From Flavobacterium muglaense (GTDB lineage Bacteria > Bacteroidota > Bacteroidia > Flavobacteriales > Flavobacteriaceae), in NCBI RefSeq assembly GCF_014305155.1, contig NZ_JACRUK010000023.1, forward strand, positions 1-53,701: 53,701 bases of DNA. The letters are read 5' to 3'. How positions within the stretch are numbered: position 1 is the first letter of the stretch; every line of letters begins with the position of its first letter. Below the pieces are notes generated by a model, which was not told where the DNA came from, did not search any database, and saw nothing but the letters and a program-made list of their open reading frames with translations. This document shows positions 9,228-18,820 of this stretch, in pieces. Made by a program: the position numbers and the translations under genes.

Positions 9228-10814
9228 TTATTTTTCGAATAATAAAGCAGCAAGTGCAGCGTCTCTCTTGTAAACATCGTCATAAAAATGCAAAACACCT
9301 TCTTCATCTACCCAGCTGGTAAAGTAGCCTATGTATACGGGTATTTTGTTTTTAAGAGTGTACCATGATTCTTTGCCGTTGTGCATTGCTTCTTGTATTT
9401 TTTCGGCATCCCATTTTGGGTCGCTTTTCAAAATTGTTTCGGCAAGCAACTCTGGATTTTGGACACGTATGCATCCATGACTAAATGCTCTTTTGTCTTT
9501 GCTAAATAAATATTTCGACGGAGTGTCGTGCAGGTAAATAGCATTCGAATTAGGGAACAAAAATTTAACGAGACCTAATGAGTTGCGAGAACCCGGTTTT
9601 TGACGCACTCTTCCGTTGTTCCATTCCATATTATGTTGGGCAAGATAGTTGCTGTTATTCGCTATTCCAGGTAAAATTTCTTTTTTAATAATACTTGTTG
9701 GAATGTTCCAATACGGGCTAAAAACGATGTACTTCATCGGTGCACTAAAAATAACGGTTTTGTTTAGTGTTTTGCCCACAACCACGTTGAGGTTCAAGAT
9801 GCTTTTGCCGCTTTTAAAATAATTCAATTCGTACGATGGGATGTTGACAGCTATGACTTCATTTGCTTCAGCAATATCTTTGGTAACCCATCTACAGCGT
9901 TCCATATTAACAACCAGTGTTTCTATAAGTGAGTTAACAGGTGTGCTTAGGTAGTTCAAGGTAGAGCCATAAAGTAATTTGTCACCCTTGATGCCACGTG
10001 TTTTTTTGAATGCTACTACGGCATCTGCTAGTGCTTCGTCATAAATACGGCTTTCAGAATCGGTTGTTAAAAACCCATCAAGGAATAATCTTTTGCGTAC
10101 TTGTCCTATCGCTTGTACACTATCACCAATTTTTAATGTTTTAACACCAGCTGGAAGTGTGATGCTGTCCCAACCTCCCTTTTTTTCAATTTGGCGGTAT
10201 TTTTTTAATTGATCTCTTAATAAATAGTATTGACTAAAGAGTGCTTTTTTATCCTTCTTGATTAGTGATGGGTCAATGAGTAGCGAGTCGGTATAAGTGC
10301 CATAAGTTTGTTTTTCACGCGGTAAAAACCATTCCATCTCATTTGATTTTGCTGCGTCTATACCATGATAAACTTGGTCAATATAAAAGAAATACAAAGC
10401 AGTAGTTAATAATTCCGAATTAACATTGGGTGTTTTACTGTCTTTTGGTCCTTCATATATTAAGTCAAATTCTGTTTTATATGGAATCGCTTTGATAATG
10501 CCTTCTTCCGGTAGGTTGATGATCTTATTGTATAAAACATTGGCAAACTCATTGATGCCATTTTCATTGTACCAAACGTACTTGAACTCGTGTTTGCGAT
10601 AAAGGTTTTTTACATCAACCTGGTATTTTTGTAGTAAAGGGTGTTTGCCAAAAAAGTAGGCAACTTCAGTGCTGTCAAATGGAGTTGCGGATAAGTCATG
10701 AAGCCATATGTCTTCTATGGATGCTAGAACATTGTTTTTTTTGCAGGAGCTAGCGCTAATGGAGACAGCAAAGGCAATTGTAAAAAAGAATAAAGCAGTG
10801 TAAATTTTTTTCAT
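9228..10814 (-). CDS. L,D-transpeptidase (YkuD/YcbB type) lipoprotein
   Basis: A 528-residue cell-wall enzyme that makes 3-3 peptidoglycan cross-links or attaches proteins to the wall. The N-terminus is a lipoprotein signal with lipobox SASSC (cysteine near residue 24). The middle carries a scaffold and a peptidoglycan-binding-like region (SVQAIGQVRKRLFLDGFL, about residues 230-290). The YkuD domain ends in FSHGCIRV with catalytic Cys448 and His446. The size and order of domains match YcbB/LdtD rather than the short YkuD enzymes. Converges on hpf with a shared terminator. Confidence 0.92.
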   Translation of the reverse strand: MKKIYTALFFFTIAFAVSISASSCKKNNVLASIEDIWLHDLSATPFDSTEVAYFFGKHPLLQKYQVDVKNLYRKHEFKYVWYNENGINEFANVLYNKIINLPEEGIIKAIPYKTEFDLIYEGPKDSKTPNVNSELLTTALYFFYIDQVYHGIDAAKSNEMEWFLPREKQTYGTYTDSLLIDPSLIKKDKKALFSQYYLLRDQLKKYRQIEKKGGWDSITLPAGVKTLKIGDSVQAIGQVRKRLFLDGFLTTDSESRIYDEALADAVVAFKKTRGIKGDKLLYGSTLNYLSTPVNSLIETLVVNMERCRWVTKDIAEANEVIAVNIPSYELNYFKSGKSILNLNVVVGKTLNKTVIFSAPMKYIVFSPYWNIPTSIIKKEILPGIANNSNYLAQHNMEWNNGRVRQKPGSRNSLGLVKFLFPNSNAIYLHDTPSKYLFSKDKRAFSHGCIRVQNPELLAETILKSDPKWDAEKIQEAMHNGKESWYTLKNKIPVYIGYFTSWVDEEGVLHFYDDVYKRDAALAALLFEK

Positions 10815-10984
10815 ATATTAGACTTAAAAACTAAATCGGTGTAAAAATACATTAAAAAGTTAATAAACTGCAATTTAGGATTATATATAAAAATTAACTA
10901 ATAATAAGTACGATTTTAGTGCTAATTACGCTGACTTTCAAAGATTTTTAACTGTTTTTTATTCCCTTACTTAATTCGTTTTTT

Positions 10985-11503
10985 ATGAAAAATACATTTC
11001 TTTCTATTTTCTTATTACTGTTTTTTTCTTCCTGTGCAGTTGCACAAAATCGTACTAAACAAGAAGAACTACAAGTAAATACAGTGCTAGATGCTTGGCA
11101 CAAAGCTGCTGCCGATGCGCAGTTTGAAACTTATTTTGATTTGATGAGTCCGGATGCAATTTTTATAGGAACGGATGCTTCAGAAAATTGGAATAAAATA
11201 AATTTTAAAGCGTATGCTAAACCGCATTTCGATAAAGGAAAAGCGTGGAGCTTTACAGCCATTGAGCGTCATGTGTTTTTTGACAAGACAGGAAAATTTG
11301 CTTGGTTTGATGAGTTATTAAGTACGCAAATGAAGGTGTGTCGCGGTTCTGGTGTACTAGTTAAAACGGGAGGGAAATGGAAAATACAACAATACGTTTT
11401 GTCAATGACCATCCCTAATGAAAATGCAAATGAAGTCATTAAGATTAAAACACCCTTGGAGGATATTGTTATAAATAAACTAAAAGTTAAGTCAAAACAG
11501 TAA
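10985..11503 (+). CDS. NTF2-like/SnoaL-like exported protein
   Basis: A 172-residue protein with a hydrophobic N-terminal signal that ends either in a lipobox (FSSC) or at a signal peptidase I site after AVAQ. The remainder looks like an NTF2-like cone fold: EELQVNTVLDAWHKAAADA, then YFDLMSPDAIFIGTDASE, and a C-terminal GGKWKIQQYVLS, as in DUF4440/SnoaL-like proteins. Such proteins can be enzymes or binding modules; no catalytic residue can be assigned here. Single gene with no functional link visible to either neighbour. Confidence 0.75.
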   Translation: MKNTFLSIFLLLFFSSCAVAQNRTKQEELQVNTVLDAWHKAAADAQFETYFDLMSPDAIFIGTDASENWNKINFKAYAKPHFDKGKAWSFTAIERHVFFDKTGKFAWFDELLSTQMKVCRGSGVLVKTGGKWKIQQYVLSMTIPNENANEVIKIKTPLEDIVINKLKVKSKQ

Positions 11504-11676
11504 GTTGTAAATTGAAGTAAGAATAATATTAAAACATAATTCTCAAAAATAGGTTCAGATCGTTGGTATAAAATAGGGTTCTGTTATTATATCGTTATGA
11601 TGGTTGCTAATTTGATTATAATTTGGAGATACTCCCTTCTTATGGGTTGGTTTTTTTATAAAATATAATTTTTTTT

Positions 11677-11684
11677 TAACTTTG
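11677..11684 (+). promoter_or_regulatory. Candidate -7 box (TAACTTTG) for amt, with leader hairpin
   Basis: TAACTTTG matches TAnnTTTG 32 bp before the amt ATG. Just after it, CCCC and GGGG (11685-11702) could form a small hairpin in the short leader. Confidence 0.5.
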
Positions 11685-11716
11685 CCCCCTGTTTTAATGG
11701 GGTAAAATTATTAAAT

Positions 11717-13081
11717 ATGAAAACCGAGAGTCGCTGGATTATTGCCTTTGTAATTATAAGTATTGTTTGTATTGCTGGAGTGTTATGGCCAGCTGTGTCA
11801 GAATTAAATCCTATTTTGGCCAATTTTGGTTCAGTAGATCAAATTATTCCTGCTGATGTGGCTTGGATGTTAACTTCTTGCTGCTTGGTGTTGATCATGA
11901 CTCCTGGCTTGTCTTTTTTCTATGGAGGAATGGTGGGCAAGAAAAATGTGATTTCGACCATGTTGCAAAGTTTTATTTGTTTGGGTGTGGTAACACTGCT
12001 ATGGGTAGTGGTTGGTTTTAGTTTGGCCTTCGGTGAGCCTATGGGAATACACATTGGAACAGGTTTTTATAGTTTTGTGGGTAATCCTACCAGTTTTGCT
12101 TTTATGGATTATGTGGGTATGTTGCCACATAAACAGTTAGCGTCAACAGTCCCTTTTATGTTGTACGCCTTGTTTCAAATGAAATTTGCTGTGATTGCAC
12201 CGGCCATTATCACCGGTTCTTTTGCAGAGCGTGTTCGTTTTATTTCGTATTTACTTTTTATTTGTCTCTTTACATTATTTATATATGCTCCTTTGTGTCA
12301 CGCTGTTTGGTACCCTACGGGAATCTTAGGTTCGTTTTTTGGAGTAAAAGATTTTGCTGGTGGAACTGTAGTGCATATGAGTGCTGGTTTTGCGGCTTTG
12401 GCGGGTGTTATTGTTTTGGGTAAGAGAAACAATAGCAATCATGTGCCTACTAATATTCCTTTTGTTTTATTGGGAACAGGAATGCTTTGGTTTGGGTGGA
12501 TCGGTTTTAACGCGGGTTCGTCATTAGAGGCTAATGGTGTTGCTGCTATGGCATTTGCAACGACAACTACTGCTTCGGCGGCGGCTATGCTAACATGGAT
12601 TTTCTATGATCGAATTAACGGACGAAAAGTATCGGCGCTTGGTGCTTGTATTGGTGCTGTGGTTGGATTGGTCTCAATCACGCCAGCTGCGGGTTATGTA
12701 TCGGTTCCAGAGAGTATGTTCTTTGGGTTTATTGCAGCTATCGTTTCTAATTTTGTGGTACATGCTAAGTTTTTAAACCGAATTGACGATACGCTAGACG
12801 TATTTGCTTGTCATGGTGTAGGCGGAATAATGGGAATGATTTTAACAGCTGTTTTTGCTCATGGCGAAAATGCGAGTTTGATGCATGGTGGGTGGGGTGT
12901 TTTTGGACACCATATGATTGCCTTGGTCTTAGTGTCTATTTTTACTTTTTTTGGTGCTTATCTTTTGTTTAAAATCACCAATAGAATCATACCAATGCGC
13001 GTTTCTGAAGAATCAGAAATTATAGGATTGGATTTGTCGCAACACGATGAAACCTTGTTTCCTATTGAGTGCACAGAATAA
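11717..13081 (+). CDS. Ammonium transporter (Amt family)
   Basis: A 454-residue polytopic inner-membrane channel for ammonium/ammonia. The start has an N-terminal membrane segment and then DVAWMLTSCCLVLIMTPGLSFFYGG, the family's first conserved block. The signature DFAGGTVVHMSAG contains the first pore histidine and VFACHGVGGIMG the second. The N-terminus is longer than in the smallest Amt proteins, leaving an extra leading helix. No PII (glnK) gene is adjacent, unlike in many bacteria. Confidence 0.95.
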   Translation: MKTESRWIIAFVIISIVCIAGVLWPAVSELNPILANFGSVDQIIPADVAWMLTSCCLVLIMTPGLSFFYGGMVGKKNVISTMLQSFICLGVVTLLWVVVGFSLAFGEPMGIHIGTGFYSFVGNPTSFAFMDYVGMLPHKQLASTVPFMLYALFQMKFAVIAPAIITGSFAERVRFISYLLFICLFTLFIYAPLCHAVWYPTGILGSFFGVKDFAGGTVVHMSAGFAALAGVIVLGKRNNSNHVPTNIPFVLLGTGMLWFGWIGFNAGSSLEANGVAAMAFATTTTASAAAMLTWIFYDRINGRKVSALGACIGAVVGLVSITPAAGYVSVPESMFFGFIAAIVSNFVVHAKFLNRIDDTLDVFACHGVGGIMGMILTAVFAHGENASLMHGGWGVFGHHMIALVLVSIFTFFGAYLLFKITNRIIPMRVSEESEIIGLDLSQHDETLFPIECTE

Positions 13082-13384
13082 TAAGGGGTTTTATAACCCA
13101 ACTTCTCGATACAGCCTAGGTTTTTTGTCGTATTTACCTATCGTAAGTCAAATTGTGACTTTGATTGTAATTGTAGTTTACAGCTGTCATTGTTTTATTT
13201 TTTTACTAAAATTGTTCTTGTAATAATGGAGAAAAGTAAAAAAGGTATCGGGAAGTTTTTTTGTTATTGCTACCGTTGCTGTTAAATAATCCTTGACGAT
13301 GCGCTTCGGTCTTATATATTTCCTTAATTTTGCTGCTTGAGACCTTTTAGGTCAAATTGTACGTAGTAAAATATTGAGAAAATC
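13082..13384. other. Intergenic stretch between amt and trmB
   Basis: About 300 bp without a recognisable gene or RNA. A small palindrome GGGTT-TTAT-AACCC at 13086-13099 lies just after amt but has no T-run; GACCT-TTT-AGGTC lies at 13342-13354. I see nothing else. Confidence 0.5.
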
Positions 13385-14062
13385 GTGGGAAGCAAAAATA
13401 AATTAAAGAGATTCATGGAAAACGAAACATTTGTAAATGTTTTTCAACCAACAAGAGAAGAAGTAGTAGGTGATTTATTTCCTTTAAGAGGAAAATGGAA
13501 CACTGAATTTTTTAAAAATGACAATCCATTGGTCTTAGAATTAGGTTGTGGAAAAGGAGAATATTCAGTTGGTCTTGCCGAAAGATATCCAAATAAAAAC
13601 TTTGTTGGAATTGACATTAAAGGAGCTCGTTTTTGGCGTGGTGCTAAGACGGCTGTGGAAACTGGATTAAATAATGTGGCTTTTATTCGAACTCAAATCG
13701 AATTGATCAATCACGTTTTTGCCGAAAATGAAGTCGATGAAATTTGGATTACTTTTCCAGATCCTCAAATTAAATACAAGCGTACAAAGCACCGTATGAC
13801 CAATTCGGAATTTTTGCAATTGTATAAAAAAATCCTTAAAAAAGACGGAGTTGTAAATTTAAAAACAGATAGTGAATTCATGCACGGATACACTTTAGGA
13901 TTGCTTCATGGGGAAGGTCACGAAGTTTTGTATGCTAATCATAATGTATACGTGAATGAAGGAAGTCCTGAGGAAGTAACTGCTTTTCAGACCTTTTACG
14001 AAAAACAATATTTGCAAGTTAACAAAGCAATTACGTATATTCGATTTAAAATTAAAGATTAA
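13385..14062 (+). CDS. trmB: tRNA (guanine-N7-)-methyltransferase TrmB
   Basis: A 225-residue SAM-dependent enzyme that methylates G46 of tRNA. It starts with GTG at 13385, chosen because the product MGSKNKLKRF is, as I recall, the conserved N-terminus of flavobacterial TrmB. The SAM-binding motif LELGCGKGEYSVGLA and the family's ITFPDPQIKYKRTKHRM are present, with the C-terminal TDSEFMHGYTLG. Followed 54 bp later by an exporter gene with which it may be co-transcribed. Confidence 0.95.
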   Translation: MGSKNKLKRFMENETFVNVFQPTREEVVGDLFPLRGKWNTEFFKNDNPLVLELGCGKGEYSVGLAERYPNKNFVGIDIKGARFWRGAKTAVETGLNNVAFIRTQIELINHVFAENEVDEIWITFPDPQIKYKRTKHRMTNSEFLQLYKKILKKDGVVNLKTDSEFMHGYTLGLLHGEGHEVLYANHNVYVNEGSPEEVTAFQTFYEKQYLQVNKAITYIRFKIKD

Positions 14063-14116
14063 TTACGCTATCTAGCGCAATTAATGGAGTTGCTTTCAAT
14101 CTTTGAAAACCAGTAA

Positions 14117-14755
14117 ATGAATTTTATCTTACCTTTATTTTTAGGATTTATTACCGCAGTTGTAGGGATTGTTCCGCCTGGATTAATCAATATGACTGCT
14201 GCCAAAGTGAATCTAAAAGAGGGTAGGAAAAACGCCTATTGGTTTGTGTTGGGAGCAATAATTATAATTTTTCTGCAAGCGTACTTGGCGATATTATTTG
14301 CCACTATCATCAATACGCGTCCCGATATTGTTATTCTATTACGCGAAATAGGATTTGGAATTTTTGGAGCTTTAACGATTTATTTTTTGTGGATTGCCAA
14401 AAAACCAAAAATCAAGAAGGCCAAAATCGATAAAAAAAGTACCAAAAAACGGTTCTTTTTAGGAATGTTGTTGTCTGCTTTGAACTTTTTTCCTATTCCG
14501 TATTACGTATTTATCAGTGTAACCTTGTCATCGTATCAACTGTTTTCATTTGATAATTTGTCTGTTTTTACTTTTGTAAGCGGTGTTGGTTTAGGGTCGG
14601 CACTTGTGTTTTATTTTTACATTCGTTTCTTTCAAAAAATTGAAAACAAAGCCGATAGTATGTTAAAAAACATGAATACAATAATTGGTAGTATTACGGG
14701 AGTAGTATCTCTTATTACCCTTTTTAACATTGTTAGGTATTATTTAGAAAATTAA
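14117..14755 (+). CDS. LysE family exporter
   Basis: A 212-residue integral membrane protein with about six hydrophobic segments. The N-terminal IVPPGLINMTAAKVNLKEG and the basic cytoplasmic loop near residues 95-113 are typical of the LysE/RhtB translocator superfamily, which exports amino acids or related solutes. The substrate cannot be told from sequence. It follows trmB by 54 bp and precedes the alkyltransferase-like gene by 44 bp, so the three may form one transcription unit. Confidence 0.8.
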   Translation: MNFILPLFLGFITAVVGIVPPGLINMTAAKVNLKEGRKNAYWFVLGAIIIIFLQAYLAILFATIINTRPDIVILLREIGFGIFGALTIYFLWIAKKPKIKKAKIDKKSTKKRFFLGMLLSALNFFPIPYYVFISVTLSSYQLFSFDNLSVFTFVSGVGLGSALVFYFYIRFFQKIENKADSMLKNMNTIIGSITGVVSLITLFNIVRYYLEN

Positions 14756-14799
14756 AAAAAAAGTCTCTTTGAGGTTTTTACTTTTTATCCTTTACCGAT

Positions 14800-15126
14800 A
14801 TGTCAAATGATAACTTTTTTGAACGTGTTTATGCAGTTGCAAGGCAAATTCCTTATGGTAAGGTTACCTCTTATGGCGCTATTGCAAAAGCGTTAGGTGC
14901 GGCACGATCGGCACGAATGGTAGGTTGGGCAATGAATGCTTCGCACAATATGGAGGACGTTCCTGCACATCGAGTGGTCAATAGAAAAGGATTGCTTACC
15001 GGAAAATTTCATTTTGATGGTACAAATCTCATGCAACAGTTACTGGAAAGTGAAGGAATTGTAGTTATAGACAATCAAATAATAGACTTTGAGAAGCATT
15101 TTTGGGAACCGCCAATGAAGGAATGA
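14800..15126 (+). CDS. Alkyltransferase-like protein (ATL, MGMT family)
   Basis: A 108-residue protein matching the DNA-binding domain of O6-alkylguanine-DNA alkyltransferase. The helix-turn-helix with arginine finger is present (KVTSYGAIAKALG, then SARMVGWAMN with Arg39; Tyr25 is the base-flipping tyrosine). The active-site motif is PAHRVV at residues 55-60: the acceptor cysteine of PCHR is Ala56. It therefore cannot transfer alkyl groups and should act as an ATL, which binds O6-alkylguanine and hands it to nucleotide excision repair. Ala rather than the Trp of E. coli ATL occupies the site. Confidence 0.92.
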   Translation: MSNDNFFERVYAVARQIPYGKVTSYGAIAKALGAARSARMVGWAMNASHNMEDVPAHRVVNRKGLLTGKFHFDGTNLMQQLLESEGIVVIDNQIIDFEKHFWEPPMKE

Positions 15127-15184
15127 TTTTCGGTTTTTCGGATGAAAAAATTCTAAATGTATAATCTTTAAAATATTTTATCTT

Positions 15185-15784
15185 ATGAAACTTGAAAAAA
15201 TGAAAATGATTAGACTTTATCCAAATGAGGAGTTTAAAGAAATAATTATTGAGGATAAACTAAAACTACGCTACGCAATTTCAAACAAAGGAAGACTAAT
15301 TAGCTTTGTAGATAACATGAAATGTGCAAGAGAATTAAAAGGAGCGATGACTGATGGATACAGAATGTTCCGGTATAAGCTGTACAGTGATGGGCAAGTT
15401 AAAAATAAACATCTTTTTATTTACAAACTTGTAGCAGAATATTTTATCCCGAAAACTTCGGAGGAACAAATTCACGTTTTACATTTAGATCGCAAACGTG
15501 ATAATGATGACTACCGAAACTTAAAATGGGCAACTAAAGAAGAAATGGCTCAACATAGAAGAGAAAGTCCCTATGTGAAAGAGGCGCAATTGAACTTAGT
15601 GAAACACAATTTAGAATCAAACGGAAGGAAACTGACGATTACTAAAGTGATGCTGATAAAAAAAATATTATCAAAACCGGGACAAACCACAAGATTGAAG
15701 ATGATTGCTAAACAATTTGGCGTAAGCGAAATGCAAATAAGACGAATTAAATCAGGCGAAAATTGGAGTCAAGTGAAAATATAA
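15185..15784 (+). CDS. NUMOD4/HNH endonuclease-like protein
   Basis: A 199-residue free-standing protein. Residues about 25-60 look like a NUMOD4-type DNA-binding module (YAISNKGRLISFVDN), followed by an HNH-like core HVLHLDRKRDNDDYRNLKWAT and a C-terminal helix-turn-helix segment (LKMIAKQFGVSEMQIRRIKSG). This domain set is seen in phage and homing endonucleases. The first HNH residue pair reads LH where NH or DH is usual, so nuclease activity is uncertain. No intron, intein or phage gene is nearby. It could be a stand-alone homing nuclease or a domesticated DNA-binding protein. Confidence 0.75.
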   Translation: MKLEKMKMIRLYPNEEFKEIIIEDKLKLRYAISNKGRLISFVDNMKCARELKGAMTDGYRMFRYKLYSDGQVKNKHLFIYKLVAEYFIPKTSEEQIHVLHLDRKRDNDDYRNLKWATKEEMAQHRRESPYVKEAQLNLVKHNLESNGRKLTITKVMLIKKILSKPGQTTRLKMIAKQFGVSEMQIRRIKSGENWSQVKI

Positions 15785-15963
15785 AAAACGGTCTTGGTAG
15801 TAGCATCTTTAGTACATTGTTTTCTTAGTACTATTATTTAAACAGAGTACAAATTATCAGGTGGAACTGATGCGAGAAGCACTATTGCATCTCCTTTGTG
15901 ATCGATGGTAGAACAATTAGGTTTGTCCAATAATGTACCAATTTTTAGTATAACAAAGTACAT

Positions 15964-17313
15964 TTAATTGCTTCCTTCAATAAAACAGATCGTGAAATGC
16001 GTTGCGCCTCCTGCTAGGTCAGCATCAGTTTGATGGCTCAAATAACCGCCGTGTGCTTCTATAATATTTTTCGAAAGCGTAAGTCCAATGCCGGCGCCGT
16101 CTTTTCTAGTCGTAAAAAAAGGCAGGAATATTTTGTCTTTAATTTCGTTTTCAATTCCTCCTCCATTGTCTGATATCGTGATGTAAAAACGATTATTTTT
16201 TGTTGAAGTAGTTAAATGTATGCTCTTTTCTTGCTTGTTTTTTAAGGCAAAAACGCTATTGGTAATTAAGTTGATAATCAGCTGTTCTATTTGATTTTTG
16301 TCAATGTCAAGTATTTTATTTTTTGCTATGTCGTTGATGATGACTATGTTTTCGGATGCGAAAAGGGGCGACATCATTTTAAGACAATCTTCAAACAGCA
16401 AATGGATTGGTGTTGGTTTTTTGTTTGGAGTAGGAAGCGCAGCCAGCTTTCGATAATTCTCTACAAAAAACTGCAAATGATCACTTCGGTTTATAATGGT
16501 CGAAATGCTGCTTTTGATATCTTCAAAATCTTCGGCTTCTAAATGTTCTTGATCTACAATTTGTAGTAAATTTTGCGAAAGCGATCGAATAGGTGTCAAG
16601 GAATTCATTAATTCATGAGAGATGATTTTCATCAAATTAATCCAGGCTTCTTTTTCTTTTTTCTCAATGACACGTTGGATGCTGTCCAATAGGATGATAA
16701 AGTACTCTTTGTTAAACGATTTTGTCAACGAAGTTTGTAACATAAATGTCTGCGCTTCTTGTTGCTCGATTTTGATGTTAATGCTCGTCTTTAATTCGTT
16801 AAAACCAGTATTTTCAATTTCTTGACAAAGTGACGGCAGGTAATTTTTAAGATAGTCCCAATTAGTCACTTTCGGTACGCTGAAAAGGGTGGAAAAACAA
16901 TCGTTCATCAAGAAAATAGTCCAGCTGTCATTTTCTTTTTCTAAAATTAAAACAGCGGTATCAATATTGTTTATTATCGAACGGTAGATTAATTCTTTTG
17001 AACTGAGGTCGTGTTGTTTCTCTTTCAAAGTGTCATATAAAAGGCATAAGTTTTTATAATCCCCTTCTTTGTAGGCGGCTGGGAAACTAGCAGAAAAATC
17101 ATTATTAAGTATCGAAAGTAGGGTTTTGTCGTAAAAAGTCAATTTGTTTTTGATGTACGAATACATTTCGGCACAGATCAAAATAGCAAATAGCATTATT
17201 AAAATTCCACTATACAAATAACCGTTTCCAAATAGGTAAAGTGAAAAAGCGAGTGTTATAATGACAATAAAAACTCTTGCAAAAAGAGCATTGTAAAATT
17301 TCCAGCTATTCAT
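15964..17313 (-). CDS. Membrane sensor histidine kinase (NtrB-like)
   Basis: A 449-residue kinase with two membrane segments near residues 11-28 and 33-52, almost no periplasmic part, a PAS-like region (about 105-215), the H-box ISHELMNSLTPI with His233, and N and G boxes (QLIINLITNSVFAL, ISDNGGGIENEI, GAGIGLTLSKNIIEAHGG). Its start overlaps the stop of the regulator gene by one base. The pair is transcribed away from an export system, whose expression or activity it probably senses. The short exterior suggests a cytoplasmic or membrane signal. Confidence 0.92.
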   Translation of the reverse strand: MNSWKFYNALFARVFIVIITLAFSLYLFGNGYLYSGILIMLFAILICAEMYSYIKNKLTFYDKTLLSILNNDFSASFPAAYKEGDYKNLCLLYDTLKEKQHDLSSKELIYRSIINNIDTAVLILEKENDSWTIFLMNDCFSTLFSVPKVTNWDYLKNYLPSLCQEIENTGFNELKTSINIKIEQQEAQTFMLQTSLTKSFNKEYFIILLDSIQRVIEKKEKEAWINLMKIISHELMNSLTPIRSLSQNLLQIVDQEHLEAEDFEDIKSSISTIINRSDHLQFFVENYRKLAALPTPNKKPTPIHLLFEDCLKMMSPLFASENIVIINDIAKNKILDIDKNQIEQLIINLITNSVFALKNKQEKSIHLTTSTKNNRFYITISDNGGGIENEIKDKIFLPFFTTRKDGAGIGLTLSKNIIEAHGGYLSHQTDADLAGGATHFTICFIEGSN

Positions 17314-18665
17314 TAGTCGTTGTTTTTAATGTCGAATTTTTCAAGTCTACGGTACAATGAGGCTCGGGATAAACCCAATTCTTCGGCGGTTTTACTAATG
17401 TTGCCGTTATTTTTAAAAAGAGCTCTTTCGATAGCATTTTTTTCCATTTCTAATAACGGATATTCCTCAGCGGTTTCACTATATTCAAAGCTGAGTAGGT
17501 CTAAATCAGTTAGCGAAATCGTATTGTCATCGGACATGATCAATGCCCTCTCAATCTTATTTTCTAGTTCTCTAATGTTTCCTTTCCAAGGATAACGTAT
17601 CATATATTCGGCCACGTTGGTGTCAAAAATGACTTCGCTTTGATTGTATTTTTCGCCTAACTGCTTTAGAAGGAATTGCGCCATGGGTACAATATCGTCT
17701 TTTCGCTCGCGCAAAGGAGGCAGGTTTATTTCCATGGTATTAATGCGATACAGCAAGTCTTCTCGGAAAGTTTTGTTTTCGACCTCACTTTTAATGTCAC
17801 TGTTGGTTGCTGATATAATTCTTACATTTAGTGGTCTCGGTTTGCTTTCTCCTAATCGGGTGACTTTTTTTGTTTGTAAAACATTTAGTAGTTTTGATTG
17901 CAAATGCAAAGGTATATTGCCTATTTCGTCTAGAAAAATGGTGCCATTATTAGCTATTTCAAATCGTCCCGGAGTATCGGTTTTGGCATCGGTAAAAGCG
18001 CCTTTGGCATAGCCAAAAAGTTCGCTTTCAAATAAATTTTCGCTTAACGAACCCAAATCAATATGAATGAATGGTTTGTCTTTTCGATTAGAATGTTGAT
18101 GAATATGCTCGGCAAAGACAAATTTACCTGTTCCGTTTTCTCCTAAAATAAGGACGTTGGCATCTGTTTTTGCTACTTTTTCAGCAATAGAATACGCCTG
18201 TTTTATTTTTTGAGAATTCCCAATAAAATGTTTTTTAGGAACGGTTTCCGAGTTCGATGTTCGACTGAGTTTTCGACTTTCCACAACGGCTTTGTCTATA
18301 GTTGAGAGTAATGTGTCGTTATCCCAAGGTTTTAATATATAATCAAAAGCGCCCATTTTCATGCCTTCTACGGCTGTTTCTATTTTGCCAAAAGCGGTCA
18401 TTAATAGTACGACTGTTTTTGGAGATAAAATTTTTATTTCTTTCAGCCAATGAATGCCTTCGCGTCCATCTTCAAAACCAATGCGGTAGTTCATGTCCAA
18501 TAGAACAACATCAATTTGATTTTCGCCAAGAATTGTAATTATTTTTTTTGGGTCATTTGTTGTGAAAATTTCCTCAAAATGCTTCTTCAAGATCATTTTT
18601 GCCGAAAAAAGAATTTCTTCTTGATCGTCAACAATAAGTATTTTGGCTTGTTTTTTTCGCATCAT
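17313..18665 (-). CDS. Sigma-54-dependent response regulator (NtrC family)
   Basis: A 450-residue regulator: receiver domain (ILIVDDQEE, phosphoacceptor Asp57 in VVLLDMNYR), AAA+ domain (Walker A GENGTGKF, LDEIGNIPLHLQSKLL) and a Fis-type helix-turn-helix (NNGNISKTAEELGLSRASLY). I start it at the first of two consecutive ATG codons (18665) because homology begins six residues later, although the frame is open to 18782. The sigma-54 contact loop reads GAFTDA in place of GAFTGA, a variant I recall as common in Bacteroidota. Operonic with the kinase; its likely target is the divergent export operon. Confidence 0.92.
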   Translation of the reverse strand: MMRKKQAKILIVDDQEEILFSAKMILKKHFEEIFTTNDPKKIITILGENQIDVVLLDMNYRIGFEDGREGIHWLKEIKILSPKTVVLLMTAFGKIETAVEGMKMGAFDYILKPWDNDTLLSTIDKAVVESRKLSRTSNSETVPKKHFIGNSQKIKQAYSIAEKVAKTDANVLILGENGTGKFVFAEHIHQHSNRKDKPFIHIDLGSLSENLFESELFGYAKGAFTDAKTDTPGRFEIANNGTIFLDEIGNIPLHLQSKLLNVLQTKKVTRLGESKPRPLNVRIISATNSDIKSEVENKTFREDLLYRINTMEINLPPLRERKDDIVPMAQFLLKQLGEKYNQSEVIFDTNVAEYMIRYPWKGNIRELENKIERALIMSDDNTISLTDLDLLSFEYSETAEEYPLLEMEKNAIERALFKNNGNISKTAEELGLSRASLYRRLEKFDIKNND

Positions 18666-18820
18666 TATTTGTTTTTGTTCACTTTTGAACAGGGTACTGT
18701 CCGTTTTCGAACACTTTATTTTTTTGATTTTTTGCAACCGTGTTGAAAACCATGGGTTTAGGAATTTTAAATCCTTTGGCATGCTTTTGTATGTTGATAA
18801 CCAGTAAATTATTATAAAAA

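Noticed and set aside
14117..15126. Search for CRISPR or phage-defence genes near the NUMOD4/HNH gene
   Set aside because: Neighbours are an exporter, an ATL and a two-component pair; no repeat-spacer array or defence-type protein was seen.
18777..18792. Possible sigma-54 promoter (TGGCATGCTTTTGTA) before the adaptor gene
   Set aside because: The GG and GT elements are one base closer than the strict sigma-54 spacing and the -12 GC is GT. The context makes a sigma-54 promoter attractive, but this site is too poor to annotate.
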